40,220 bases of DNA from Alkalibacillus haloalkaliphilus (GCF_007991275.1 NZ_BJYA01000023.1:1-40220); one strand, 5' to 3'. Counted from the stretch's first letter, positions 27,267 through 35,339 are shown. Numbers and translations: made by a program. The notes: a model not told the origin generated them from the sequence alone.

Positions 27267-27415
27267 GTTGTTGTTATTGTGATTCACTTTCGGTGGACGC
27301 TTTCCGCGGGCACGGCTTCAGCTAACTTGGGAAAGAAAAGCACTTTCCCAAGTGGATCTTCAGCTCGTGCTGTTCCCGCTGGAGTCGCCACCTTCGCTCA
27401 TCACAATACAACAAC
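27267..27415. repeat. Hairpin-forming interspersed repeat (149 nt)
   Basis: The element starts GTTGTTGTTATTGTGAT and ends with an imperfect inverse, ATCACAATACAACAAC, so the whole can fold into one long hairpin. The apex is a perfect 11-bp stem, ACTTGGGAAAG/CTTTCCCAAGT (27325-27335 with 27343-27353). Internal landmarks are CGCTTTCCGCGGGCACGGCT and CTCGTGCTGTTCCCGC. It is GC-richer than its surroundings. A second copy begins at 40172. From memory, similar sequence occurs between genes in many Bacillaceae. Confidence 0.85.
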
Positions 27416-27582
27416 TTAGATTAACCTTTTAATAATCAACATTAAACTTTAACAGAGCTAAAAAATTATAAAAAGAAAAATGTTAGTAAATAATGTGGGT
27501 GAAAGCAGAATATTTTGATGTAGCGTCTAAGTATCATCTAAACACACAAATTTTCTTGCTAGCCAATATCAAAAAAACACGA

Positions 27583-27599
27583 CCTCGAGTAAATCGAGG
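27583..27599 (-). terminator. Terminator downstream of the 56-residue ORF
   Basis: CCTCGA (27583-27588) and TCGAGG (27594-27599) form the stem, extended by flanking pairs. On the minus strand it is followed by GTGTTTTTTTGAT. Confidence 0.65.
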
Positions 27600-27679
27600 C
27601 CGCTCACTAAAGGTCTTTTCTATAAATAAATTTTGGTATCAACTAAATTAACTTTTTCAAAATATTATCATATATTGTA

Positions 27680-27850
27680 TTAACGGTGAATCATCCGATC
27701 AACTTCTGAAACCATCACTTGTGATTTTTGGTATTCTTGCTCTCTGCGTTGTTCAACAGCCAATCTGTAATCTAACTTTCGGCTGTACTCTTGGTACCCA
27801 ATCCCATGAGACTGTTGCATCGCCTTCTCCATATCACTTGTGTAATTCAT
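27680..27850 (-). CDS. Hypothetical 56-residue charged protein
   Basis: This short ORF begins MNYTSDMEKAMQQSHGIGYQ and ends VSEVDRMIHR. It is rich in Gln, Glu, Arg, Tyr and Met, has no hydrophobic segment, and probably forms helices (LDYRLAVEQRREQEYQKSQ). An intrinsic terminator follows 81 nt downstream on the same strand. The ribosome binding site is a problem: AAAGGATG lies about 25 nt before the ATG, and no ATG, GTG or TTG in frame is closer to it. A non-canonical upstream start or poor translation are both possible. I do not recognise a family. Confidence 0.5.
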   Translation of the reverse strand: MNYTSDMEKAMQQSHGIGYQEYSRKLDYRLAVEQRREQEYQKSQVMVSEVDRMIHR

Positions 27851-27961
27851 GTCAATCTGTAAAATGACTAAATCATCCTTTCGTTTTGTTTACATTTATA
27901 AGAATAACACGTGACAAGTTTATTCTAAAAATGCCATTTAAACAGATTATTATAGCTGAAG

Positions 27962-27997
27962 AAGGGTGTGAACATATCCGATTATGTTCACACCCTT
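27962..27997 (-). terminator. Hairpin downstream of metQ
   Basis: A perfect 15-bp stem (27962-27976 with 27983-27997) with a 6-nt loop lies 60 nt after the metQ stop. The following T-run is weak on both strands, so it may protect the RNA end as much as terminate. Confidence 0.7.
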
Positions 27998-28057
27998 TCT
28001 TTGCATAATACATGTAAGTTGCTCTAAATTATTAGCAAATACTCTAAATTTGGAAAA

Positions 28058-28882
28058 TTATTCGTTTACAGGTACAATCGCACCTTCATATTCTTCTTCC
28101 ATAAATGTTTGAATTTCCTCTGAGCGAAGTACTTCCACTAATGTGTGTAACGCTTCTAAATCTTCATTTTCTGCACGTGTTGCAATAACGTTTGAATATG
28201 GTGATTCTGATCCTTCTACAATTAGCGCATCCTCAGTTGGTACTAAACCTGCTTCGATTGCGTAGTTCGTATTAATCGCTACAAGTGCATCTTCTTCACG
28301 CTCATAAAACTCAGGTAGTAATCCAGCTTCAATACTTGGATCAAACTCTAAATTGTATGGGTTCTCTACAACATCGTCAATCTCAGCTGCAACGGGATCA
28401 ACTTCTGGATCAATCTCGACTAAGCCATTCTCTTGTAGTAACGATAAAATACGACCATGGTCAGCAACTGAACGGCTCATAATCACTTCAGTACCTTCTT
28501 CAATTTCATCTAAGTCAGTAATATTTTTTGAATAAATACCCATTGGTTCAATATGAATTCCACCAAGATGAACGAAATCATAACCTACTTCAGCAATTTG
28601 ATCCTCTAAATAAGGAATGTGCTGAAAGTAGTTGGCATCTAATGTGCCATTCTCTAAATCTTCATTTGGTAAAACATAATCTTGATAAACTTCAACCTCT
28701 AACTCAATTCCTTCTTCTTCTAATAATGGTTTAGCCTCTTCTAAAACTTCAGAGTGAGGTACGTTTGACGAACCAACTGTAATTTCAACTGGCCCTTCAT
28801 CTCCTTCTGCTTCACCTGTTCCGCATGCTGCTAATACAACAGCTAAAAATGCTACTAATAGTGCTGAATATAATTTTTTCAT
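28058..28882 (-). CDS. metQ: Methionine ABC transporter substrate-binding lipoprotein MetQ
   Basis: This 274-residue lipoprotein of the NlpA/MetQ family binds methionine outside the membrane for the MetNI importer. The signal peptide ends in a lipobox VLAAC with the lipid-bearing C20. The mature part carries family features such as QDYVLPNEDLENGTLDANYFQHIPYL near 54-80 and VAINTNYAIEAGL near 205. It is strongly acidic. The start is ATG 28882, 8 nt after GAGGGGAG; the longer TTG frame at 28900 overlaps that site. It lies 66 nt after metI. Confidence 0.95.
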   Translation of the reverse strand: MKKLYSALLVAFLAVVLAACGTGEAEGDEGPVEITVGSSNVPHSEVLEEAKPLLEEEGIELEVEVYQDYVLPNEDLENGTLDANYFQHIPYLEDQIAEVGYDFVHLGGIHIEPMGIYSKNITDLDEIEEGTEVIMSRSVADHGRILSLLQENGLVEIDPEVDPVAAEIDDVVENPYNLEFDPSIEAGLLPEFYEREEDALVAINTNYAIEAGLVPTEDALIVEGSESPYSNVIATRAENEDLEALHTLVEVLRSEEIQTFMEEEYEGAIVPVNE

Positions 28883-28933
28883 CTGTAAAACTCCCCTCAA
28901 ATTTTTATTATTTTATTATGACAAGTTTGTGCT

Positions 28934-28949
28934 ATAACAAGCTTGTTAT
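28934..28949 (-). promoter_or_regulatory. Perfect 16-bp palindrome at the metI-metQ junction
   Basis: ATAACAAGCTTGTTAT is fully self-complementary and overlaps the metI stop codon by one base. It could form a small hairpin that affects metQ expression or mRNA stability. No T tract follows directly. Confidence 0.4.
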
Positions 28950-29617
28950 TAACGGTGATCGACTTTTCTTGAAGACCAATCTCCAAGAAACTGAAAGATA
29001 AATACAATGACAACGATAAATACTGTACATAAAAATACAACATCAAAGTTACGGCGTTGGAATCCTTGCATGTAAGCTAAGTCACCTAGACCGCCTGCTC
29101 CGATTACACCAGCCATCGCTGTATAACTAATTAGCGCGATCGCTGTAACGGTAATACCTGAAATTAACGCTGGCATTGACTCTGGTAATAGTACTTTAAA
29201 AATGATCGTATGGGCTTTTGCTCCCATTGCTTGTGCCGCTTCAATAACACCTTTATCTACTTCTTTTAACGCAATTTCAACAAGTCGTGCGTAAAATGGT
29301 GCTGCACCAATAATAAGTGCTGGCAATGCGGCATTTGGCCCGCGGATTGTACCCATTAAGAAATCCGTAAATGGGATTAATAATAAAATTAATATAATAA
29401 ACGGAATCGCGCGGAAAATGTTAACAACTGATGCGGTAATTCCATTAAGTGTTGAGTTTGCCCACAAATTCCCACGATCTGTTAAATACAATAATAGTCC
29501 TAATATAATTCCAAAAATAAATGTGGCAATTATTGAAATGATCGTCATGTAGAACGTTTCATAAGTCGCGACCCACATTTGATCCATTTGCACATTTGGA
29601 AATATGTCATTAAACAT
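28949..29617 (-). CDS. metI: Methionine ABC transporter permease MetI (MetP)
   Basis: This 222-residue permease has about five membrane helices. The EAA motif that contacts MetN is visible as VIEAAQAMGAKAHTIIFKVLLPE near 135-157. It imports D- and L-methionine with MetN and MetQ. The first eight bases (ATGTTTAA) overlap the metN end, so translation is coupled. Confidence 0.95.
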   Translation of the reverse strand: MFNDIFPNVQMDQMWVATYETFYMTIISIIATFIFGIILGLLLYLTDRGNLWANSTLNGITASVVNIFRAIPFIILILLLIPFTDFLMGTIRGPNAALPALIIGAAPFYARLVEIALKEVDKGVIEAAQAMGAKAHTIIFKVLLPESMPALISGITVTAIALISYTAMAGVIGAGGLGDLAYMQGFQRRNFDVVFLCTVFIVVIVFIFQFLGDWSSRKVDHR

Positions 29618-30635
29618 GCTTTAACACCTCTACTTCCACACCAGAAGCTTCGATATATTGAATTGCTTCTTGAATCACTGTCGGTTCGCCTTTTATTTCA
29701 ACATAAAGTGTGCCATAAGCACCTTCTTGCGTCGGTGAAATCGATCCTTGCAATATATTAATCGCAACATCTAGTTGCTTTGATACTTCGCTAATTAACG
29801 CTCGCTTCGCATTGTTGCCGATGAAGTGTAATTTAACGACTTCTGATTGTTGATCATCAGTTATAAATTCATCTAGACGGTCGATTTGATGCTCAAGCGG
29901 GCTTAACTGCTGCACGAAACGTTTCGTCGTCTTCGATTGTGGTTTAACAAATACATTAAGTACTTCACCTTGCTCAACGACTTGACCTTGCTCCATTACA
30001 GCAACTCTATGACAAACCTTTTGAATAACGTGCATTTCGTGTGTAATTAAAATAATCGTTAAATTCAATTTCTCATTAATTGAAACTAATAAGTCTAAAA
30101 TGTCATCAGTCGTTTCAGGGTCTAACGCTGATGTTGCTTCATCACAAAGCAGCACTGTTGGATCATTAGCTAAGGCACGAGCAATTCCAACACGTTGCTT
30201 TTGACCACCACTTAACTGTGATGGATATGAGTTTTCACGACCTTTTAATCCAACCAGGTCGATTAATTCTTGCACCTTTTCGTCTCGATCCCTTTTCGGA
30301 ACGCCAGCAATTTCTAAAGGAAATGCAATATTTTCGAACACTGTACGTGACCAAAGCAAGTTAAAGTGTTGGAAAATCATCCCGATTTTTTGTCGCTTTT
30401 TACGTAAAGGTTCTTTCCTTAATGCAGCAATATCTTGATCGTCTAAAATGATTTCTCCTTCAGATGGATCTTCTAAACGATTTATTAAACGAATGAACGT
30501 ACTCTTACCCGCTCCGCTATAACCGATGACACCGAAGATTTCACCTTTTGGAATATCGATTGAGACATCATCTACAGCATTTACGGTTTGGTCTTTCGTT
30601 TTAAATACCTTGGACAGGTTTTTTATTGAAATCAA
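29610..30635 (-). CDS. metN: Methionine ABC transporter ATP-binding protein MetN
   Basis: This 341-residue ABC ATPase has Walker A GYSGAGKST at 38-46, the Q-loop in IFQHFNLL, the signature LSGGQKQRVGIARALA, Walker B VLLCDEATSALD and the H-loop ILITHEMHV. The C-terminal NIL domain (about 265-341) binds methionine in this family and inhibits transport when the pool is full. The start follows an AGGAGGGG-type site. It is the first gene of metN-metI-metQ, about 120 nt after the second SAM riboswitch aptamer. Confidence 0.96.
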   Translation of the reverse strand: MISIKNLSKVFKTKDQTVNAVDDVSIDIPKGEIFGVIGYSGAGKSTFIRLINRLEDPSEGEIILDDQDIAALRKEPLRKKRQKIGMIFQHFNLLWSRTVFENIAFPLEIAGVPKRDRDEKVQELIDLVGLKGRENSYPSQLSGGQKQRVGIARALANDPTVLLCDEATSALDPETTDDILDLLVSINEKLNLTIILITHEMHVIQKVCHRVAVMEQGQVVEQGEVLNVFVKPQSKTTKRFVQQLSPLEHQIDRLDEFITDDQQSEVVKLHFIGNNAKRALISEVSKQLDVAINILQGSISPTQEGAYGTLYVEIKGEPTVIQEAIQYIEASGVEVEVLKHV

Positions 30636-30701
30636 ATTATTCCCCTCCTAGAACGGCCTCTTTCTAAGTTAGTCGTCTTAGTTCTAACCAAAAAATAAGA
30701 A

Positions 30702-30734
30702 AACCTCTCTGCTCGATAAGAGAACAGAGAGGTT
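30702..30734 (-). terminator. Terminator of SAM riboswitch 2
   Basis: AACCTCTCTG (30702-30711) pairs with CAGAGAGGTT (30725-30734); TTCTTATTTTTT follows on the minus strand. The loop contains CTCTTATC, complementary to the aptamer P1 3' strand, as expected for a switch. Confidence 0.9.
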
Positions 30735-30757
30735 AAGAAATGGCTAACCTTTTTGTT

Positions 30758-30864
30758 CTCTTATCTTTCAAAGCATTTGCTTTGAAGGATTTAGCACCTA
30801 TTATGCAAAGCATAACGGTTGCCGGGCTTCATCGGGCCAGTCCCTCCACCACTCTTGATAAGAG
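30758..30864 (-). ncRNA. SAM-I riboswitch 2 (S box), proximal to metN
   Basis: The minus strand shows the S-box core: P1 CTCTTATC/GATAAGAG, AAGAG then GTGGAGGGACTGGCCCGATG, AGCCCGGCAACC, and AATAGGTGCTAAATCC. It matches the consensus closely. With its terminator it should shut off metNIQ when SAM is high. Confidence 0.96.
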
Positions 30865-30920
30865 ATTAATATTTTAGTAGTTTTATACGTTACTAGACTA
30901 ATGTGTTAATAAATAAAAAA

Positions 30921-30946
30921 ACTCTCTTGTAAGAACAAGAAAGAGT
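30921..30946 (-). terminator. Terminator of SAM riboswitch 1
   Basis: ACTCTCTTGT (30921-30930) pairs with ACAAG and AGAGT (30935-30946) around a 2-nt bulge. TTTTTTATTT follows on the minus strand, before the second aptamer. Confidence 0.8.
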
Positions 30947-30956
30947 AAAATCTCTA

Positions 30957-31062
30957 TCTTATCTTACAATGTGTAAACATTGTAGGAATTAGCACCTATT
31001 ATGCGGAACATAACGGTTGCCGGGCTTCAAAGGGCCTGTTCCCTCCACCACTCTTGATAAGA
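30957..31062 (-). ncRNA. SAM-I riboswitch 1 (S box), promoter-proximal
   Basis: A second complete S-box core stands upstream of the first: P1 CTTATC/GATAAG, GTGGAGGGAACAGGCCC, AGCCCGGCAACC and AATAGGTGCTAATTCC. Compared with aptamer 2 it reads AACAGGCCCTTTGAAG in place of ACTGGCCCGATGAAG, so the P2 region differs. Confidence 0.94.
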
Positions 31063-31091
31063 ATTCATATATTCAACTTTCGATAAATTGT

Positions 31092-31120
31092 ATGTTAGCA
31101 TAGGTTATGGATCTCGTCAA
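31092..31120 (-). promoter_or_regulatory. Predicted promoter of metNIQ
   Basis: TTGACG (31120-31115) and TAACAT (31097-31092) on the minus strand are separated by 17 bp, about 30 nt before riboswitch 1. Confidence 0.6.
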
Positions 31121-31206
31121 TTAAATTTCCTAAAAAAGTATTAACCTTTTCTTTTAACATTCGTTTAAATTATAATTAAGAGAAAATATAAAAAAGGATG
31201 AGAATC

Positions 31207-31632
31207 ATGAAAGCACCATTATTCGAACTACCATATTTAGATCGTGATGAATTATTTAAGTTAGAGGACGTTATTGGAGAAAAAGTGGTCATTTTAACTT
31301 TTTGGGTATCTTGGTGTCCTGACTGTTCTAGAGATATGCCGAAAAAAGAACAGTTCTATAAGACTATGCGTCATGATAACATTGAGATGTTAACGATCAA
31401 TGTGCCAGGGCGTGAACGTGATGAAGGTGAAGCCGAAAAATTTCAAGATCAATTTTTAACGCAACCGACTTTGAAAGACCGCGGCACAGAAGTTTATGAC
31501 CTCTTTGAATGCGAGTCTGTTCCAACTACTGTAGTTATTGATTTAGAAGGAAATATTGTTGGTAAATTCGGAGATCAAGATGATTTTGTTGAAGTTATTA
31601 AGATTGTAGGAGATTACTTTCCAGCCCGCTAA
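31207..31632 (+). CDS. Thioredoxin-like protein (TlpA/ResA-type fold, cytosolic)
   Basis: This 141-residue redoxin has the thioredoxin motif WCPDC (C37, C40) after the strand VVILTFWVSW and a cis-proline in SVPTTVVIDLEGNIVGKFG. It has no signal peptide or membrane anchor, so it probably acts in the cytosol, unlike ResA or StoA. The partner is unknown. The start ATG 31207 lies 8 nt after AAAGGA; ATG 31198 overlaps that site. A TATAAT -10 element is at 31171-31176. It converges with another thioredoxin-like gene and shares its terminator. Confidence 0.85.
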   Translation: MKAPLFELPYLDRDELFKLEDVIGEKVVILTFWVSWCPDCSRDMPKKEQFYKTMRHDNIEMLTINVPGRERDEGEAEKFQDQFLTQPTLKDRGTEVYDLFECESVPTTVVIDLEGNIVGKFGDQDDFVEVIKIVGDYFPAR

Positions 31633-31635
31633 AAA

Positions 31636-31671
31636 AGGCTCTGTTAAAGGTTAAGAACTTTAACAGAGCCT
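31636..31671. terminator. Bidirectional terminator between the two thioredoxin-like genes
   Basis: A perfect 14-bp stem (31636-31649 with 31658-31671), flanked by A and T runs. It reaches the stop codon of the minus-strand gene. Confidence 0.88.
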
Positions 31672-31990
31672 AATTTTCGATTAAATAAGGTCCCATTTCT
31701 TTTAGTAAATAAGGAACTGAGTTAAAAGTGTACAGTCTATCCACTGGCTCACCTTCTTTAAATACGATTAAACAAGGCACACTTTTAATATTAAAGTGCT
31801 GCATAAAATCAGGTGCCAATGTGGCATTTAATTCAAAGAACGTCTCTTTCTCTAATGTTTCCTCAATGTAAGTCAACATCCTCTTCGCCACTTTGCAAGT
31901 ACCACAAAAAGGGCTATTAACAAATAAGATATGATAACTTTTCTTTCGGATTATGAACTGGGCTTGCTCTCGATTAATTTCTTGCATCAC
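31670..31990 (-). CDS. yusE: Thioredoxin-family protein YusE
   Basis: This 106-residue protein has a single thioredoxin fold with CGTC (C29, C32) in NSPFCGTCKVAKRM and the cis-proline in KSVPCLIVFKEGEPV. An extra cysteine follows that proline. It would act as a cytosolic thiol-disulfide oxidoreductase; the target is unknown. Its start lies inside the end of the toprim gene (17-bp overlap), so the two are translated together, as yusF-yusE in B. subtilis. Confidence 0.88.
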   Translation of the reverse strand: MMQEINREQAQFIIRKKSYHILFVNSPFCGTCKVAKRMLTYIEETLEKETFFELNATLAPDFMQHFNIKSVPCLIVFKEGEPVDRLYTFNSVPYLLKEMGPYLIEN

Positions 31991-32354
31991 GTTCTGACCC
32001 TTTCAAATAGTCTATCTTCACGTTAAAGTTTGCTGATTGCAATATAGATGCTAACACGTACTCAGGTGTATCTTCAACTTGACGATACTTTGGGTCAATG
32101 AACAAGTTTTCAGCATGGGAAAGTTCTTGATTTAATAACTTTCGTAACTTTTTCCCTGGATCATCTGTATCCGTAAAAATAAACACATCACGATCAAACA
32201 GCATATATTCGTCTATTAATTCATCTAAAGCAAAAGCACTTAACGTACCATAAGTACAAATAATTTCTTCTTTATTTGCCAACACTTTTTCGATTTTCTT
32301 TCTGTCTTGCTTACCTTCTACGATTAATACTTGTGGTAAGGATTCTACTTCCAT
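31974..32354 (-). CDS. yusF: Small toprim-domain protein YusF
   Basis: This roughly 126-residue protein is a lone TOPRIM domain related to the ribonuclease M5/primase type. The acidic residues are present: Glu in VLIVEGKQDRKKIEKVL and the DxD pair in IFTDTDDPGKKLRKLL. These bind Mg2+ in nucleases and topoisomerases, so RNA or DNA cleavage is possible but not shown. The start is ATG 32354, 7 nt after TAGGTG, rather than ATG 32375. It overlaps yusE downstream. Confidence 0.87.
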   Translation of the reverse strand: MEVESLPQVLIVEGKQDRKKIEKVLANKEEIICTYGTLSAFALDELIDEYMLFDRDVFIFTDTDDPGKKLRKLLNQELSHAENLFIDPKYRQVEDTPEYVLASILQSANFNVKIDYLKGSERDARN

Positions 32355-32411
32355 AACTTCACACCTACTTGTCATTGCTGTGAAAAATACTCTTTTGGTA
32401 ATAAGTATTAA

Positions 32412-32444
32412 AAAGACTGATCCTACTAAGAGGAATCAGCCTTT
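32412..32444 (-). terminator. Terminator of gcvH
   Basis: AAAGACTGATCCT (32412-32424) pairs with AGGAATCAGCCTTT (32431-32444), with one bulge and one G-U; a T-rich run follows on the minus strand. Confidence 0.78.
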
Positions 32445-32455
32445 CTTACATTGTA

Positions 32456-32839
32456 TTATTCGTCTTCAGTCATTTCTTTATAAGCATCAGCATCCATTAA
32501 ATCATCAAGTTGTGATCTGTCACTTGGTTCTACAACGACCATCCATGCTTGCTCATATGGAGATTCATTTACATATTCAGGGCTATCTTCTAGCTCTTCG
32601 TTAACTTCAACTACTTTACCTGTAACAGGAGCATAAAGCTCAGAAACCGTCTTTACAGATTCAACGCTACCAAATGGCTCGTCCAATTCGATCTCGTCAC
32701 CAACTTCTGGCAACTCAACAAATACGATATCGCCAAGCTCTGATTGTGCGAAGTCTGTAATTCCGATACGTAGTTTTTCTCCTTCTTCTTTTACCCATTC
32801 GTGCTCTTCAGAATAACGTAAGTCTTTTGGTAAACTCAT
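32456..32839 (-). CDS. gcvH: Glycine cleavage system H protein
   Basis: This 127-residue lipoyl-carrier protein shuttles the aminomethyl group of glycine between the P, T and L proteins; in Firmicutes it is also the hub for lipoate transfer to other enzymes. The lipoylated lysine is K63 in [15 protein letters not shown]. Length and the acidic C-terminus are normal. The start follows GGAGGGT. It stands apart from gcvT/gcvP, as usual in bacilli. No lipA, lipM or lipL lies in this window. Confidence 0.96.
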   Translation of the reverse strand: MSLPKDLRYSEEHEWVKEEGEKLRIGITDFAQSELGDIVFVELPEVGDEIELDEPFGSVESVKTVSELYAPVTGKVVEVNEELEDSPEYVNESPYEQAWMVVVEPSDRSQLDDLMDADAYKEMTEDE

Positions 32840-32916
32840 TTCTGACCCTCCATTTAAATCGATATCACATATTTATCATACAACAAACAACTCGTTAATG
32901 CATTACCTCTAGTTTA

Positions 32917-33273
32917 TTATTTCCAAGTTTGGTCAAATTGCTCTTCTTTAAAACCTACCGTTACTTGTTCACCATCTGTTGTGATTGGGCGTTTAATTAA
33001 CATACCATCAGAAGCGAGTAGGTCAACTTGCTCTGATTCCGGCATATCTTTAAGCTTGTCTTTCAACCCTAATTCTCGATATTTCTTACCTGATGTGTTG
33101 AAAAACTTTTTAACAGGTAAATCACTCTTTTGAATTAGGTCTTCTAACGTTTCTTTCGAAGGTGGGTTGTCCACAATATGTACAGATTCATATGAAACTT
33201 CATTTTCATCCAGCCATTTAAGAGCTTTGCGACACGTTCCACACTTCGGGTACTGATAAACGGTTAAAGCCAT
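32917..33273 (-). CDS. yusI: ArsC/Spx-like thiol protein YusI
   Basis: This 118-residue member of the ArsC/Spx/MgsR family begins MALTVYQYPKCGTCRKALKWL, with CGTC (C11, C14) near the N-terminus, and has the family KKFFNTSGKKYRELGL segment and GMLIKRPI near 90. It may be a redox protein; it is not Spx itself, and arsenate reduction is not implied by context. The start is ATG 33273, after GGAGG; GTG 33282 overlaps the Shine-Dalgarno sequence. It lies between gcvH and the fad operon, as in B. subtilis. Confidence 0.87.
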   Translation of the reverse strand: MALTVYQYPKCGTCRKALKWLDENEVSYESVHIVDNPPSKETLEDLIQKSDLPVKKFFNTSGKKYRELGLKDKLKDMPESEQVDLLASDGMLIKRPITTDGEQVTVGFKEEQFDQTWK

Positions 33274-33345
33274 ATATGACACCTCCTCATTGTGATTTTA
33301 CCATAAGAGATTGAATCCCTCACTCGATAAGCATAGGTCTTCCTA

Positions 33346-33475
33346 ATCTATTTATCGGCGTTCGCTGATATAATTCGGCGTTCGCCGATATATTTAATTT
33401 TTCGCCGGATTATTTTGATTTTCGCCGAATTATAATTTTTTTCGCCGGAATATCAACAAAATCGCTGATATAACA
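33346..33475. repeat. Second 20-bp-period array, core CGCYGRWATA
   Basis: Units start exactly every 20 bp at 33363, 33383, 33403, 33423, 33443 and 33463, reading CGCTGATATA, CGCCGATATA, CGCCGGATTA, CGCCGAATTA, CGCCGGAATA and CGCTGATATA. An inverted half unit, TTATCGGCG, precedes at 33352-33360. The rest of each unit is A/T-rich and not conserved. It sits between yusI and the fadE terminator and resembles the array at 1-124. Confidence 0.88.
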
Positions 33476-33489
33476 GTTTCTACCAAATC

Positions 33490-33523
33490 AAAAGCACTAA
33501 CCACTATAGTGGTCAGTGCCTTT
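33490..33523 (-). terminator. Terminator of the fadN-fadA-fadE operon
   Basis: AAAGCACTAACCACT (33491-33505) pairs with AGTGGTCAGTGCCTTT (33508-33523), with one bulge and one G-U, followed by TTTTGAT on the minus strand. Confidence 0.8.
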
Positions 33524-33536
33524 AATTAGTTAAATA

Positions 33537-35315
33537 TTAAACGTAATATTTTTCTTCTTCGATTAACGTGCTTGCGATCTCACGCTTCTTCTCGATGACG
33601 TTAATGTGCTCGCGACGCGTTAACTTGCGAAGTGCTGATAGCATCATACGTAGGTTATCGCCTTCTTCAACTGCAATTAACGTTTCTTTCGCATGAGCTT
33701 CAATGTTGTTTAACGTCTCTTCTACGAATACTTGAGTGTAAAGAAGCTTCTGTCTACTCTTCTCTTCACCATCTCTTGCAATAGCTTTTGCAGTACGTAA
33801 AACAGCTGATTCCATGTTATAAACGTCCGCTGCAATGTCAGCAATGTTCGATAGTAACTCTTGTTCTTGCTCTAATTTCTCCTGGTACTTTTGAGCGGCA
33901 ATACCCGCTGCAAGTAAGCCAATTTTCTTCGCGTTACCTACAAGGTATTTCTCTTGTTCTAATGCTTCGTCACCAGGAGTTTCTGGCATCATCGCCATTA
34001 GTTCGTTTTGAAGTCCCATTGCTTTCTCAAGTAAAGGAAGCTCACCTTTCATCGCTTTCTTCATGAACGTTCCTGGTACTAGTAGGCGATTAATTTCGTT
34101 CGTACCTTCAAAAATACGGTTAATTCTAGAATCACGGTAAATACGCTCTACTTCATACTCTGCCATAAAGCCGTAACCACCATGAATCTGTACCGCTTCA
34201 TCAGCAACATAGTCTAATAATTCAGTTGCTGTATATTTGTTCATTGAACACTCAATCGCATACTCTGCAATACCTTTTGCAACAGCAGATCCGTCATTTA
34301 GCTCTTCTTTAGAAAGCTGACCTAGACGTGATTCAAATAGACCTACTGTACGATAAACAGCACTTTCGTTAGCGTACGTTTGTGTCGCCATGTTCGCTAA
34401 CTTCTCTTGAATTAATGAAAAGCTTGAAATTGGTGTTTGGAACTGTTTACGCTCATTTGCGTACTGAACAGCTAATTCTAGTGCACGCTTAGCACCACCA
34501 ACACCACCGATTGCTAACTTATAACGACCTACGTTTAAGATGTTGAATGCGATTACGTGACCGCGGCCAATTTCGCCTAATACGTTTTCTACTGGAACTT
34601 GAGCGTCTTCAAGTACTAATGTACGAGTTGAAGACGACTTAATACCCATCTTCTTCTCTTCAGGACCAGTTGAAACGCCTGGGAAGTCACGCTCTACGAT
34701 AAATGCAGAGAATTTCTCTCCATCAATTTTAGCGTACACTACGAAAACATCAGCAAATGCAGAGTTTGTAATCCACTGCTTTTCACCGTTTAACACATAA
34801 TGCGTACCTTCTTCATTTAGTACTGCTGTTGTTTTAGCACCTAATGCGTCTGAACCTGAACCTGGCTCAGTAAGTGCGTATGCTGCAATTTTCTCACCTG
34901 TTGCTAAAGAAGGTAGATACTTTTGCTTTTGTTCTTCGTTACCGAAAAATACGATTGGAAGTGAACCGATTCCAACGTGAGCCCCGTGTGTAATTGAGAA
35001 ACCACCAGCAAGTGCCATTTTCTCAGTTACTAATGAAGATGTGATCTTATCAAGCTCTAGGCCTCCATACTCTTCTGGTACGTCAATACCTAGTAAACCT
35101 AGTTCACCAGCTTTTTGTAATAGAGTTACTGACTTATCAAACTCATGATTTTCTAAGTCTTCTAGTACTGGCCATACGTCGTTTTTAATATATTCTTCAG
35201 TCGTTTTTGCAATCATTTTATGCTCATCATTGAAACTCTCAGGTGTTAAAACCTCATCTGGATCTACATCTTCAACTAAGAATGAGCCACCTTTTAATAA
35301 CTTTTCTTCGATCAT
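33537..35315 (-). CDS. fadE: Acyl-CoA dehydrogenase FadE
   Basis: This 592-residue FAD-dependent acyl-CoA dehydrogenase performs the first oxidation step of fatty-acid beta-oxidation. The usual three-part fold is at about 30-405, with [36 protein letters not shown] and the signature [25 protein letters not shown]-terminal extension of about 190 residues marks it as the YusJ type, with length near the B. subtilis protein. The start follows GGGGGAA. It is the last gene of the operon, 24 nt after fadA. Confidence 0.95.
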   Translation of the reverse strand: MIEEKLLKGGSFLVEDVDPDEVLTPESFNDEHKMIAKTTEEYIKNDVWPVLEDLENHEFDKSVTLLQKAGELGLLGIDVPEEYGGLELDKITSSLVTEKMALAGGFSITHGAHVGIGSLPIVFFGNEEQKQKYLPSLATGEKIAAYALTEPGSGSDALGAKTTAVLNEEGTHYVLNGEKQWITNSAFADVFVVYAKIDGEKFSAFIVERDFPGVSTGPEEKKMGIKSSSTRTLVLEDAQVPVENVLGEIGRGHVIAFNILNVGRYKLAIGGVGGAKRALELAVQYANERKQFQTPISSFSLIQEKLANMATQTYANESAVYRTVGLFESRLGQLSKEELNDGSAVAKGIAEYAIECSMNKYTATELLDYVADEAVQIHGGYGFMAEYEVERIYRDSRINRIFEGTNEINRLLVPGTFMKKAMKGELPLLEKAMGLQNELMAMMPETPGDEALEQEKYLVGNAKKIGLLAAGIAAQKYQEKLEQEQELLSNIADIAADVYNMESAVLRTAKAIARDGEEKSRQKLLYTQVFVEETLNNIEAHAKETLIAVEEGDNLRMMLSALRKLTRREHINVIEKKREIASTLIEEEKYYV

Positions 35316-35339
35316 TCTAATTCCCCCTATAAGTTCAAA

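Noticed and set aside
27035-28057. A new mobile element or toxin system in the 1 kb gap after suf
   Set aside because: No transposase, recombinase or pair of small genes was found; only the hairpin repeat, one doubtful 56-residue ORF and terminators.
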